From Anarhynchus alexandrinus (taxonomy: Eukaryota; Chordata; Aves; Charadriiformes; Charadriidae): a DNA stretch of 64,000 nt. Every line of letters begins with the position of its first letter. Position 1 is the stretch's first letter. The notes under the pieces are model-generated. The model was not told where the DNA came from and searched no databases. It worked only from the letters and a program-made list of their open reading frames with translations. Positions 45,205 through 59,395 of this stretch are shown here, piece after piece. The stretch covers positions 62,001-126,000 of the forward strand of contig VUYV01000404.1 in NCBI GenBank assembly GCA_008711295.1, read 5' to 3'. The translations under genes were made by a program, and so were the position numbers.

Positions 45205-45880
45205 AGCTCCATCTTTTTTCCTCCACTCTCCTCAATCTCTCCCTTTACCTTTTCCTTCCCTCTCGCTTTTCTCACCTCCCTCTCTTTAGGCTAAGTCCAG
45301 TTACCTTAAGAAACAGCACAAAAATCCCAGCAGCCCTCTGCAAGCACACTATTCTCTCTGCTGGCATGTCATCTCTCTGCCTGTCCCTCAAACAAACCAA
45401 GCAATATTTTGGAGAGAAAAAATACCTACTGGCCTTTCTGTGCACACTATTGGAGACTAGGTTGCTAGTTGCTCATAGTGTCATAAGCATGAACAGCAGT
45501 AGTGTATTTTTTTTTAAATCCGAAATTGCCTCTTTAAACTTCAAAATATGGCACAGGGCAATTAGCACCCCAGAAACCCCCATGCCCCCAAAACGCCCAA
45601 CCACCTCAATTCAGCCTGGAAGCCAGACCTACCATTTCCCCTGCCACAGCGACAGGCTGCCGTGCCAGACCTTTCACTGCCCACCGGGGACCCTCACCCG
45701 CACCCCTGCCCACGGGCCCAGGGGCTCCATTTCAGCTCTGCCTGGGGCACTCAGTGCTGGCCCCAGAGACCATCAGGGCACAGCAGGTCTGGAGCTGCAC
45801 CGGGAGGGAGAGGGTGCCCACAGCATGGGTAGGGCAGTGTCCTCCCCAAGAGGGCTGCAGTCTTTTATTTTTGAACGGTG
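45205..45880 (+). other. Polypyrimidine tract followed by a GC-rich patch
   Basis: 45205-45288 is about 84 bases of nearly pure C/T ending in CTCTCTTTAG|G, which matches a splice acceptor on the plus strand. From about 45560 to 45860 the sequence becomes GC-rich, and one plus frame is open from 45366 to 45881 (171 codons). The peptide is rich in Pro, Ser and Thr and resembles nothing I know. The tract could also form triplex DNA. An antisense exon is possible but unsupported otherwise. Confidence 0.2.
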
Positions 45881-48800
45881 ACAATACATATCACTGCCTA
45901 CAATATCCTTCACCCCACCTTTACCTGCCCAGTCAGCCATGAGTAACTTTGACCTAGTGAATAATTATTTTTCTGTGCATGGAGTGCTCCACCACGCTAT
46001 TTTCTTCTCTGCCTTCACAAATTTCAAGAGATTTTTGGTCGTTGCCTCTTCCCATGCAGAGATTGCAAATTTATTGTCTCCTTTCTTTTTTTGGCAACGC
46101 ATTTTGCAAGAGTTTCTGCTTGTGCCCTGACCCATGCTGAGCCGTCTGTCAGCCTTTACACCTTGCCTGCAAGTGTTAAATTCAAAATCTGTTCCCAAGC
46201 TTTTTGAGTAGCTGCACTCGTGTGAGATGTTTATAGCTACCAGTAAACCAAGCTGATATACAGTATAGAAAACATTAGTGGAAACTACCTAATGATAACT
46301 AAGACACTGTACAGTCTAAGAACTTATTTTTATATTTGAGACCACATTATCTCTATGAACTGGAAGATGCAAAGTTACATTATGTTGACCCACATAAGAG
46401 CTCAAACTGACCTATGTTCAAAATATCTGCTGGGAGTGGGCAAGGAAAGGTAGTAACGCATTTCCCAGGATGTCTTAGTAGAGTAAGAAAGCTAATCCTC
46501 CTAATGAGAACCTTTTCTGGCTGTATACATTTATGAAAAGAATGGCTAAAATCTTCCGTAACTCATGCCTCTTGAAACATCTTTAAAATACCTGACAACA
46601 GCCATACCTCAGGGAAGACTGCCTCCTTCCCTCGGCCTCCAAAAGAAAAGGATGGGATTTTGGATGCGTTCACAAAATGGTCGATACAGCCTAATTACTG
46701 TAAATGAAGCTGCCTTCTACACTTTGTTAGTGGCAGACAGAATTTCTCTCAACTAGGAAGTGTGGACACTACGACTGAGGGTATGACAGAGAAGAGGGGC
46801 TTGCTGCATGAAGAAAAGCAATTACATCCACCTGAAAGAATCTTGAGACATATTCTGCCTGTATTTGGGGAAATGACTGTTTACATTTCCTTCATGATGA
46901 GGAAGGAGATGCCTACTGCACATTTCTAAACTAAAAAACCCCTAAACTGGCACATGCTGTTTTTCTTCCACTTATGGACTGTGTTGCATTCCCCATGACC
47001 TAGGGAGAGCAATTCTGCTCTCCCTCACATGCAGGCATATCCCATACATGTCAGCTGGAGCTGTTCTGGAGAACAAAAGAAGAACTGATTCTAATAGACC
47101 CGCACAGCTTAGACAGCATGCAACTTGGCCTTTACTTATTTTAACAATAAAAATCAATGCAAATAAACTTTGAAACTCTGAATAAATGATCACAGAAAGA
47201 AGTTAAACTTGCACATTTCCAAAGGTCTCAAACAGGTAAATGTTTATGCAATAGTGGTATGGACGCACAGTTGCCATATGCATCCCAGGAGTAAATATAC
47301 AAGCAGAAAGTGTTGCACCCATTTAAATTACCTTTTCCACACTTGAAAAGAAATCTTTATGCAAAGGATACATAGAGATTAATCCAGTTTAGAACTTACA
47401 GAATATTCTACTACTTATAGCTGTAGGTAGTACAGCTTTCTAGCAGGTAATATATGACAACCACCTCAAAATACCATGTTCTTAGAGACTGCGCTAGTAC
47501 AGCAAGACATACCAAAAGAATTATCAAAAAGTCATGGGATTTTAATGAAAGGATTTTTCTCATACTGAGTAAAACAAGCAGACTTCTCAAGCACCTAGAA
47601 TTTCAAGCAGATGTAAATAAGTGACAATCATAATTGATAATCATGTCCACGTTTCTGCTCCCTCATGTTACTGAAGACAATGAGAAAATGAGGAATGGTT
47701 CAGTTAAAAGAAAAGTCTTTTGCCAGCTGTTTAGCAGTAAGTAGTGGAATAAAGTCAGTCTGAAGATTAATTCACACTACTTCATAATACTAAAACAAAT
47801 TACTTAGCCTGTGGGAACGTAACTGAAAGCAGTAAGGAGAGCATAGAGCCCAGCGAGGCTACCTCCCCATCTCCCACCACCTGTGGGGTATTCGCTGTTA
47901 GCACTACTGCAGGAAATCACAAGCAACTGCTCCCGGAGGTGTCCTTGTTGCCTCGCTTGTGGGTAGTCTTTCACTGAACAGGATGTAAACTTGGAAACGC
48001 CATCTTAGATGTCAGATATATTCCATAAACCACTCAGGAATTCGCAAGCAACTTCCTTTTTGAGGTCCATCATGGGCTTTGAAACATTTTGGGGATGCCA
48101 CACCGAAGAACATGAATGTCATTCACAAAGGGCAAGGCTTTTTCTGGGGTTTTTGTCTCTTGATGACAGCTGGTACTGTTAATGAACCAAAGAGGCGGGT
48201 AAAGAAGAAGGCAGCATTTAGTACTGAATATGAAGCTAGCTGCAGAAACCATTTGCTTGCTTTGTTTTTCCTGACTGTCTGCGACCTAACTTTTTCAAGC
48301 TTATTTTTCTTACTCTGTCTTTTCCAGTTTCTTTCCCTTGTCTCTCACAGCTTTAGCTGTTTCTATTAGACTGCCTCTCTAATTACTTTCCTGTATGCTA
48401 AAGCAAGGGCAACTATGCTTTTCCTCCTATTAAATCTAAAATTGTATAAAGTTCACATGGAAGACAAGAGAGCTACTATGCAATATTTCTTCTTTTTAAT
48501 TAAGATAACTACTTCACAAACCTATTATATTCTATTGCACCTAAAAATGCCACGTAATTTTTCAATTCGGGATTTTGCATAAAACAAAGAAAAACCAAGA
48601 ATACTACTGAGTGCCTAATTAAGGAAAAATTGCAATGGCATAAAACCACCATTTTGTTTGTGGTCCATATATTTTTCTGCTATATCACTGGAGATGGAAG
48701 CCCTGAATACCATTGTAATTCCTTCTGTACAAAGATGTTTTGATTTAGCTAAAAAAATTCTATGAAGAGAAAAGTAACAAGAACTGTGTATCACCTTGGA

Positions 48801-50960
48801 GCATAATTAGAAAGAATACATGAAATGTACACAAGAAATTTTAAAGCACAAGATTAAACAATGACACTTCCTTTCAAATCTACCATTATTTTATATATTT
48901 ATAACTAAATATGTGAAAAATACCAATACAGTATATAGTAATTTATGTAAGATTGTTGCAATATGAGAGAAGTTATGTAAGAGATAAGAAGAGTTCACTT
49001 TTTGCTCTGTTATCCAAAATAATTCTTTACTCTCCAGATACAAAATGCCCATGGTACTAATGCCTGCTATAGGTACTAGGAGGTTAACAAATAGTTCCGT
49101 CACTTCAGTGTTCCGGTTGATATTACCAGTGCTGGTCTGTCGTGGTTTGTATCTGTATCTGTGCAGTTCAACAGTTAGATATCATGGTTTGAACAGGTTA
49201 CACATCCCCTTACAGTTACATTAAAGCAATTACAACTTTCATTCTTTCAATGAGAAGGAATTTGGCATGAAATTATAAAATGTCAGTTGAGAAAAATAAA
49301 GGCAATAATAAAACTAAAGTAGCAGACTTTTCAACTTCGTTAAACACTATCAAAATAATTATGGCACAGTACATTTATTATTTTCAAAATGTCTGAGACA
49401 CAAAGAATTGTACTATGACAGTATGACACATGCCATGTCAGGTCGTGTCTGTTTGGAGACAAAACATTTAATTTTAAAAAGAAAGTTACGTGGCTTTAGC
49501 GCTGTAGTAGCCTTATGTATTGTATCATCATTTTTTTTGCATCAGCATTCAACAAAAATGGCACTGCCATGCACTGCATTTTAAACTTATTTTATGGAGG
49601 GTTTTTAAAACCAACAAACCAGAAAATCTGCTGTTTGATGAAGGAACAAAGCTTTCCTAGAGTATGAACCTCCCAATGGTAGCTATTTGGGACTCAGTCT
49701 CTGAGAGAAGGATGGTAAAGAATTAAAAACCACTTGTGTATTTATCTCTTGCACAGAAAACTTCATTGCTTGAAGTCCAATCACATGAAATAAACAGTAA
49801 GAAAGGAAGGTTTATCTGTGTGATGAAAACAGTATTCAAGCCAACATCAAAAGAGAAATGTACTCTGAACACAGTATTTCCTGAAAACATGAAGCTTTCC
49901 TTTCTTCCCTCCTTTCCCTCTCGTGGCCTGGCCTCAACAACTGTGAGCACTCTCTCACTCTTTAAAGACTAACATTAAAATACAGGTTCTCCATATTTAC
50001 AGGATCTATGCTGTTAGAGGAGGTGAAGTGCTTAGAAAAAACACAGTAGACGTGCAATGTCAAAAATTTGGCATGCACAAAATAAATTTAAATATTTGTA
50101 CCTCAACCTTGCCCTCTTTTTTTTATTTTAGAGGCCCTTTCAAACCTCTGGTGTGCAATCTATACACACAAATCTGTTTGTCTGAGAAGGTGAGCTCCAG
50201 GTACCAGGGCTTTGGCAAATGGCCATTCACCACGTTACATGTTTTGCACCACGTTTTCTGTTCAGGTTACGAATGAAAGTAAAGGCTGAGGTTGTAGTAA
50301 AAGACTAAGAAAACTGCAAAAATCTAAGGAGCTCTGTGAATTATTCTTACAAGCACGCACTTCTAAATTCTCCTGATACCCATGCAGTAAAAAACATTTT
50401 CATAAAAATGACTGAAGCAGCGATAATTTCTATGCTGAATCGGGGCCTCTGGCCTTTATCAGCTCGTATCACACCAAAGACATTATTAGCAATCTAATCC
50501 CTCTGGGGGGAAAAAAAATAGAGGGACATAATTTCATTATTATGTATCTCTTGCATCATTCACTTAGCACTGTGCTGCACACAGGTTAGCAATACTAACA
50601 TTTGCAATGGAAAAACAGCTTCAGTCACACCTTTTAGAAGAAGAATAGCTGAAAGGTTACTTTCAGAATATACTCATAATTTCAGACCGAGCAGATCTTT
50701 TCATTTTTATGAAGGCTTCCAACAGCACTGTGCAAAGTTTTTCAGTCTTTTCATCCATTCATTTTTGTACTGTGATACTCTGCTTATTATTTCACAGCTC
50801 AACATTTAAAGATAAATTTAATAATGAAAATAGTTACCAGTTACCTTGCAAAAATTTAATTCTTTGTATTTCACACATTACATTGCCTTAAAACGATTGT
50901 TTTCCACCTTACGTGATACATAACAGGAAAACTTGTAATATGGACTTTCCATCATCTGTA
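45881..50960. other. Intronic sequence, nothing recognised
   Basis: Unique AT-rich intron. The part from 50428 to 50625 lacks low-complexity runs and has an even, word-rich texture that might be conserved, but I cannot show it. No repeat family, RNA gene or exon was recognised. Confidence 0.55.
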
Positions 50961-51133
50961 CAGTTCCCAGGGAAGTGGTGGAGTCACCATCCCTGGAGGT
51001 ATTTAAAAGACAGGTAGATGTGGTACTTAGGGACGTGATTTAGTGGTGGTTTTGGCAGTGTTAGGTTGCCGGTTGGACTTGATGATCTTAAAGGTCCCTT
51101 CCAACCTAGACAATTCTATGATTCTATGATTCT
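50961..51133 (+). mobile_element. CR1 3' end fragment, sense
   Basis: Plus-strand CR1 3' end, 5'-truncated. It includes the last codons of ORF2 (AGGGAAGTGGTGGAGTCACC at about 50969), TAGATGTGGTACTTAGGGAC at about 51017, GACTTGATGATCTTAAAGGT at about 51078 and the terminal ATTCTATGATTCTATGATTC ending at 51133. It is well preserved and of the same subfamily as the copies at 32229 and 62859. Confidence 0.96.
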
Positions 51134-54100
51134 CATATCCAGAGTCCTGCTATAGTCTCAGCCTGACTTCTCTTTACAATGAATGTAATGTCATGTTACT
51201 TTGATTTATGAAGGTGAATAATGCTGGGACTGCCTGCTTTGTGCAGTTTCTACTGACAGTTTTTTCTTGGTTATTATATTTGGAGTTAAAGATGGAAAGT
51301 AACGTAGCATTATTAATGATGCTGATGCTTCCAGTTGGCATTGCAAGCTTTATGACTGGGGATGCTGAGCCAATTTGGACAAAAAGACTGACAGCAAAAC
51401 TATAGTGATGCATGTACTAATCACAGACACCAAAGGCCATGCTGCCTCAAAGGGTGATGCTGCTTCCCAGGACGTCTCAGAGCACTTCATTGCACAGAGA
51501 GGGGGTAAGAAAGTCATAAAGAAACATTACAGTGCCAGGACCTTCCCTGAAGTAACTCAGTACCCCTTTGTTTTCCCCCAGAAATATTTTGCTAGCGTAC
51601 CAGGAGAACCAGGCTACAGCTGGGGGAAAGGCAGAACATCTGGGACAATGTTACAGCCCTGCAACTTCTGCAGCTGCCTACACAGGAGTTGAGAGCCTTA
51701 AGATGTTGTTGCTCGCTGCTGGGAGAAGGTATGCTCTCCAGAACTGTCAGAAGACCAACAGACTAGAAAGACAGAAATTAAGATGAAGACCATTTAGGAC
51801 AAATATCTCCTGAATCCAGTCCCCAATTACTACATTCAGCTGAGGTCAGGTGAAGGATTTAAATTATTTCCAATAAGAATTAATAAAAATACTGTAACAT
51901 TGTATATTCATATATTGTATATATATATTCAGAAAGTCATTGAGTACTGCTTCTATACAATCACAAATATGCCGGATTATAAAGCTATGACTTCTCCTGT
52001 GCAGCTCCTGTAATATTTACTCTTGGTGCCATCTATAGGTAGTCCTTACTGTAAAATGCTAGTCCAATACTACAGTGAAAGGTGTTACGATCACTGATAC
52101 ATTTTTTTCTACTACAGATCCTGTCAGGCTCTTATTAAGCAAAATTGCAGTTGTTTTTAAATTATGTCTAAGCGTGATTTACCTAAACTCAAGACTTCAA
52201 CTCATCTGCATTTCTTCTCATTTTTACAATTCACTCAAATAGCCATTGATTCTGCTAAAATTGAAATTGTAATCTGAGCAGAAAGTCAAGACACAAGACA
52301 CAATCTAAAATAGCTATAAAAGTTGAAAAAAAACATTCTTCAGTCAGCATACTGTAAAGATGCAGTATTTTGTGTAGGCATTGTTAGGCTGATATGAAGA
52401 AATACATATTTTGAAGTTGCACATAGAAGAACAGCAAAACAAAACCTTTAAATCCCCCCTTCCAAAACTCCTACACAAAAAAAAACCCATCCTCCTCTGC
52501 TTCAGCAAAATGAAAAGGAAAGGGGAAAAAAATGCTTTATTAATGGGCCATGAAGAAAGAAGCACATTAAAAGAACTTTAATACGTGCAATATTACTGCA
52601 CTTATTTATAAAGTAGTATGTCTTGCGCGTTTGCACACATGTACCATCATGATAACTTAGCTGTTTTATAATGGGGGAGAGAAGAAATCTATCCTTGAAG
52701 TCTAAATGGAAAACCTGTATTTGCCATAACCTAAACAGACAAAAAAAGGTAATAATTGATTCATGTGCACGTGCTGTATACCAGATTTCAATTTGTTTTA
52801 TAATATCTAAAAGCCCTAAAGGTAAAACTAATAACCAAATCCATGACACATCCCCATATTCAGTTCAGGATCATGCTTGGGTTTGGTCTGTCAGCTGAGG
52901 TAGAATACCTTTTACAAACCATTAGTATTTCCCAAATAATTCTCTTGAGTTGTAATCTTTAGGAATTACCTATTTTAAATTATTACCTGGAAGAAACAGT
53001 ATGAAGTGCTTTAGTTACGGTAAATAAATAGGGTCTACATGAGAAGGAAAAGCTCTTCAGTTCACAGTTCATCTAGGCTCAGCTGAAGGAAAACAAAACA
53101 AATTGAGAAATAAGATTTAAGCCTTTAACAATAAAGGAAATAAAATATTAGAATAACTTCCCAGTATTGTACTGGATTATGCATCACTTCCTATTTTTAG
53201 ATTGACTGTCTTTCTAAAATGATTCAATAGATCAGCCACAGCTTTTGAGACAAATACTAGGATTGTTGGCTGAAATCTTATGGCCTACAAAATGCATCAC
53301 GGATTATCAGAATGGCCCCCTTTATCCTTAAAATCTACTAAATCAAAATCTGAATGGATGACAGCAGAGACATCATATGAAGACAGTTGTTTATAACAAA
53401 AAGTGTGTAGGAGGACTAAGCAGATAGAAAAGCCTCTCTTACTTCACTTTACACCTTTCGAATGTGTAAAGGATGCGAGTATACTCAATTACTGCATGTG
53501 TCCTGAAAGGTACCGATGTAAACAGTAGGTTTTTCATGGAAATGTGTAATCAATTTCATTTAACCAGAAATCATTTAAGATGTGATAGAACTAGAAAGAG
53601 GCAGCAAAACAGAAGAAAAAAAAAGAAAGGAAAAAAGGATTTTAATACTACCACAAAAAGAAAATCTTAACTGATGTGTTCCTTCATGTCATAGCCAACA
53701 ATAAATACCCTTAATGTCTCATCATTAGAGTTGTAATGTGTTTGCCAAAGATAGGCAAAGGTATAAGACATTTTGTTTCCAAATGTGGTATAGTGCACCC
53801 ACCGCATTGTTACAGTTTACACAGTGAATTGTATGATAAGCCTCTACCAACATTTTCACGGCTTCATCAAGCCTTGTCAAGTACCCTCCTCTGGCATCCT
53901 TCCTACCTGCCATCTATTCCCTGTTTTATACGTACCCTAGAGTCCAGATTATTTAATTAGCCAATAAACACTAGGAGGGAAAGGTTTGTCTGTTGCTCCT
54001 TTTGACTGTTCAACTGCATGTTATAAACTGATTACTTGTTGCCCAGTGATGCAAACTGATTACCTGATTTAAAGCCCTTAATTAAATAGCCATTCATTAA

Positions 54101-57100
54101 ACCCACAGTTAAATAGAACATGTGATATTTCGTAATTAAAACAAATTGTTGTACACAATATCTTTTAATTCAATAGATTTATATGACCTGTTAACAGTAT
54201 ATTAAGCTTGAATACAAAAGAAGCACTGTGACTGAAGCGAAAAAGGGACATACCACATGCTTTGAATGGGAAATAACTCTATAGCAACCTACAGCAAGTT
54301 ATTATTTATAATAGCTATTATCATTTTATATCACTTTTCAACTAGCTCACAATTATCTCATTCACTGGGCCCAGTTTTTAATACCTGTACATATACCAAG
54401 TGTTTTCCATGAGGTGACTGCTGCTCTTTAAATAGAAGAGGTGACTGGGTCTGCCATCTACTAGTATTAGAATAAAACAATTCAGGTTCTCCGTGTCAGA
54501 ATATGAATAAGCACAAAATCATTTCAATTCAACATTAAAGTATTTGAAGTTGTTTTCTTTCCCTGGTAAATCAGTTTCCATCCTCGCCTTTCCCCACTGT
54601 CACCATTTGCTTTTTTAGCTCCAGCACTGCTTCCTTCCTTTCTCCTCCCGACAAGAAGCACAGAGCTTTCTACCTTCATCCTCATCACTCGGCCACAGCA
54701 ATTCTCCTTCCTGCACTGCTCCGTTCCCTTATCCTTACCCCTCTGAATCTAGTCAGGTCACACTGCTTTTTCAGAAAGGAAGCTATTTCTTTTTCATCCT
54801 CCCAGGACAGTACATGGACCACTGGGACTAGACGTAAAATGAGATATGGAAGGGAGGCGATTTTTATCACAGCAGGCTAAAAGGTAAGATACAAACAGCT
54901 TACGCAACTCAATACAACAGAAAGAATACCACTATGAAATATCTGGTTACCTTTGCCCAGGATATATACGAACAACAACAGCCTTTTTTCAAGGAAAGAA
55001 AAAAAGTTATCTCTAAATCACAGGGCTTTTGCTGGTTTATTCTTCAATAGCCCCTTCACTGCCCTGTTGCACATAGGTAGATTTTCACTCTCTTATGGAA
55101 TAAACCTGGATCAGCAGTGCCAATTCTGCCAGTTTTCACAGATGGAGCACTAAAAAAAAAAAGAAGAGGAAGAAAGTAGAACACCTTTCCTCTTCACACT
55201 CAAATTCCTCATATTACAGAGAATAATGACCCAAGAAACTGAAGTATGTTTCAGGTCATTTTTTTATTAGAGGGCCCAGAAAAAAAGAATTTTGAATAGA
55301 GTTTGCCCAGTACGCTTTCTGTATAGAGTCTCTGTTTTTTTATATTCAAAGTAGACAAATAATTTCCTGGTTGGAAGCTTCTGAATAATGGCACTTTCCT
55401 CTACTTTGAGTTCCTCTATTTTTTTTCTTCTGTCAATTAAAACTAACTTGATAAAAATAACTTTATAAAGAATAACTTCATAAAATGCTTATAGTTTAAT
55501 CCTCTAATGAGAATTAGTACAGAGTATCAATTTTATTCAAGTGCATTTAAAAAATCTTACCTACTTGCTGCTAAAAATTGACTTATCTGAAAGTCAAGTC
55601 AATGTCAAATTAAATCTTGCTTTTATCTTGCAACAGAGGATCCAAAAAGCTGCAAGATTAAGGCAGCATAACTAATAAATGGTGCAAAAGAGAAAATCAT
55701 GTTTGGTTTTGCTTTTGGAGTACAGCACTCTATGCACACCATGGAATCGGACTCACACCTTGACCAAAAGGTTCAAGCTCCATTAGCACAGCTGCCCGTG
55801 CTAGGGCTAGAGCCGTAATCACGAAATGCAGATCTTAGCAAAGCTGCAACCCATATTTGTTATTTGACAGTACATATGAAATATTTTTCCACACTTCCAT
55901 AAAAACAAAGGCAATTCTCAAAAAAAAAAAAAAGAGTTGCAGTGAAGAACACGGTCTTTTAAAATAATATGAATAGAATATACTATTCACAATCCATCTT
56001 GACTAGTGATAACTGCCATTAAGTTGCAGGCATAGAGCGACTCCAAACTTAATCAGTCATCATGAAACCTACCCTTTTCTCACCTTTAACTACGAACGTT
56101 GGCTGAAAGGTCTTGCTACGTGCCCTTTATTTACAATATTCCCAAGCAACCTTTCAACCTTACTGGATTACTTATCAAGGAGATACAAATCTGCAGCGAT
56201 GTGAAATTTGTCTGCCTAGGCGTCAGACTCGATCTGAAGTGAGAGATTTGCACAGATTTCAGGGGCCTGCGTATCTGTTTCTACAATATTTATTTCTGCG
56301 CAAGAAGTAGTTCTGAGAATATCCCAATTCTGCTGGTAATGGCATATATTATTTAATACTCCTGAAATTGTGGCCGGTGCTAAAAAAAAAAAACAAACCA
56401 ACGTCCATTTCTCAAATTAATTTATTCCTGTATAAGTGCTGTGTTAAAAAATGAATATTTTCCATTACATAAAAATATAGTCCAGTAACAATCACTGATG
56501 TTCTTGTAACTCCCTCCCCTCTTTTTCCCCAAGAAAAACTGCATGAAAAACCAAGCCAAATGGTAAGTGCAGTAGTAGCCAGAGCAGACCTGCCCCGACT
56601 CCCTGTTTCGTCACTGTACCCCACACTTTTATCACCCTGTGTTTTTTCCTTTCTACTGTCATCTCTGTCCCTGTCAGTGTTTGTCTCTATCCAACTATTT
56701 CCTCACTCAAATAAAATAGGATCGTGGAACTTCCACAGTATTTCTTCTATTATTCTAGCTTGATGCACCTCTCATGCTACAAATGCTTTAACTGCGTGAC
56801 CAGTAAACTGTTCAGGAGAGGATGGGAACCCTTTACCACTTTCTGTCTGGCCAGTACCTAGCGTGACAATGTTCATCCTCGATTGCCTAATCAATATAAC
56901 AAGTAAGTTTAGGATTATGATTTAAGTGGGGCTGAATGATCTCTGTTACAGTAATATCTGAGAATCTAAACATTTTTTATCTATTTCTCTTTACACACCC
57001 CATTAAGTAGGGAAGTGTGGAGAACTGGGGAACAGAGAAATTAAGTGTCATAACAACAATTAACAACAAAAAAAATCACATAGGCACCTAGTACCTACTG

Positions 57101-58870
57101 CCTTGTCAATTGCGTCTCAGCACCAAAATCCACAAGAATCATTATCTCTTCTCTCAGGATGAAATTCAACCTCTGTATCACCAATATCCTTTTAAGTACT
57201 CCCAGTGGCCTTGCTTTTGATGCCATAGCATCTAAAACTCTAAATACAGGATAGTGTATCAGTAACCACTCCGCCTCCAGCTATTTCAATAACTGTCACA
57301 ATGAATATGGAGAGCAGCTGAACTGACCTACATCAGTACTCCCTCATTCAGTTACTTTATTTTTACAGCACTGGCACAATGGGTTTGTTTGCTATATTTT
57401 AAAATTTTATTTTGTTGAAATAACGACAATCTTTACATTGTACTTTCATTGATATGCATGCAAAAAAAAATAATCAAAGGCCTTTGTTATCAACAAACGT
57501 GTTTAAAAATCTGCACTGAGTTCAGTTTCCATTCTTCTCAGAGTCTAAAATATGAGTTGCTATTCACATCTGAAATCTCTCTCTCATTGGATGCAAGTGA
57601 AAAACTGCTAATATTTCAGTGTATTAATATAGTGGATTAAATTATTCATTAGGAAAATATAGCAACCAACTGAAAGTAACTTAAGTTGACATAAATTTGC
57701 CAGCATAAAGAATGATTGGAGTATTTTCATAATATGTTGTTTAAGAAAAAATTGCTTAGAGCATAAAAAAAATCATAAACATCTTTAATGAGAACATTGA
57801 TCAGTTTTCTTCTGGGCACCTGATTTTGAGAGACATACAAGGCCAAAAGTCCAAGAGTACAGGCTAGAGCAGGGCTTCTTGGTATGGTAAAAAATGAAAT
57901 AGTATTATTTCAGTACCATAATTATTTAGTAAAAAATCGTCCAATGTATTGTCAGAAAACAGCATACATCAAAACCGTGGATTTTGCTTTCCAGAATCTG
58001 ACCCTTCAGAATCCAATACAGACCAGAAACATGACAGGAATACAGATTATGAGATACTTCTTTCAGAGATGATAAACCGGATTCATGATTAAGTTTCAGT
58101 TACATTCTACCTAAATTACAGTTAAGTATATTTATATGACTAACACATGAACACTAGTAGAATTTTTTCATGGTCCAAAAAACGTGAGTTCCTCTAATGG
58201 GAACTGATAATGTATTTTGCTACTTAAGAAGGAATGCCACTGTCTTTCCCACTAGATAAACTTGCAATGGAAAGCAGCTGAGAGACACAACAGAAGAAAA
58301 GAATGACTTAAAAACTACACACACCCCCATCTGCACATACGGATCCTCAGAAAATGCCACCTTTGAACATTAAAAAACAAAGTTGTTGAAAGCTCTTAAA
58401 TAAAATAACTCAATGAGAAATTGTTTGGGTCCTTTTCTTTGCCCCCATTCACCAAACCAAATTGTTACAGATGTACTGCTGAACCCAACTTTGAAAAAAA
58501 AAAAATTTGCTTTTGTGTGGTAATCAAAAGATGCAAGTTTGTGTCCTAGAATAGCTGAGCCTCTTGCCTCACGTGATGACAGGGGGTCATGAAGCGGTGA
58601 AAAACTTGTCTTGCCCAAGCAGACCTGCATTCTGACAGTCTGCTGACCGTCACCTAAACTTGTTATATTGTTCAAGGATTTGTTACATAACACAGTCTTA
58701 AAGATCAGTAATTGGCACGAACTGACTGGAGTGGATTTAACAATTTAAATAACAGAATTTTTAGAATGCTCCCAAGGAAATTCATTTTTCAATCCTGTCT
58801 GATTCTCATCTATAGCAAAAGCTACAGAACTGTAACGGAGACGTTGATATTAAAAGTATGAGGACACCCT
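51134..58870. other. Intronic sequence, nothing recognised
   Basis: Unique AT-rich intron. A TA-rich run lies at about 51900-51932 and an A13 run at about 55921-55933. Frames are short and unrecognised. No repeat family, RNA gene or exon was seen. Confidence 0.55.
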
Positions 58871-59395
58871 AGGAATGGGTAACTGTCCCAGCCGGCACAT
58901 CCTAGTATGGCTGCAAAGGATGACAACACCAATTAAAGGGATCACTCTGTGCACTCTATTAGATAATTATCCAGATAAGGTCAAGGCTCACATTCTCCTC
59001 AAGTGCTTTGATAATGGTTTATTACAGCAGCCCATTTCAAGTTACATTAGGCTGACAGCTGGTGTATGGAATACATTTCAGCACAGCTGCAACGAGACAA
59101 TCTGGAGGTTAATGGGGGGGCCCGGCAGTCAGAAAGGCAGGCTTCTCCTCTCCCCACCTCCTCCGCGTGGGCTGGGAAAGCGGAACAGAAGGCTGCGCTT
59201 TCTGTGCAGTCCCAACAGTATACGCACCCCGGTGTGCATTACTGCCGTAGTCACAGGAGACCTGGGCATTGAACGGGCAGCTTCTGCATCCATGGGGTTC
59301 CTGCTGATGGACTTGGAAGACAAGATGTCTCTGGTGGCGTTTGAGTCCACCCCTGGGATTCTTGTTATTTGTACAAGCCCTGCGTAGATACCACA
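58871..59395 (+). other. 170-codon open frame or conserved non-coding element
   Basis: An ATG at 58875 opens 170 codons ending at 59387. The first 75 residues have a mixed, protein-like composition without low-complexity bias (for example MGNCPSRHILVWLQRM at the start), but I recognise no domain; MGNC at the start would fit an N-myristoylation signal only by coincidence. The underlying DNA has the even texture and GATA-type words (CCAGATAAGG at about 58971) of a regulatory element. A G7 run at 59114-59120 and GC-rich sequence fill the second half. A chance frame over a conserved element is the likeliest reading. Confidence 0.2.

Noticed and set aside
49130..49205. Possible endogenous-retrovirus LTR edge (GTCGTGGTTTG... 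and TCATGGTTTGAAC)
   Set aside because: No paired TG...CA repeat, poly-A signal, primer-binding site or viral frame nearby; no retroviral sequence was recognised anywhere in the window.
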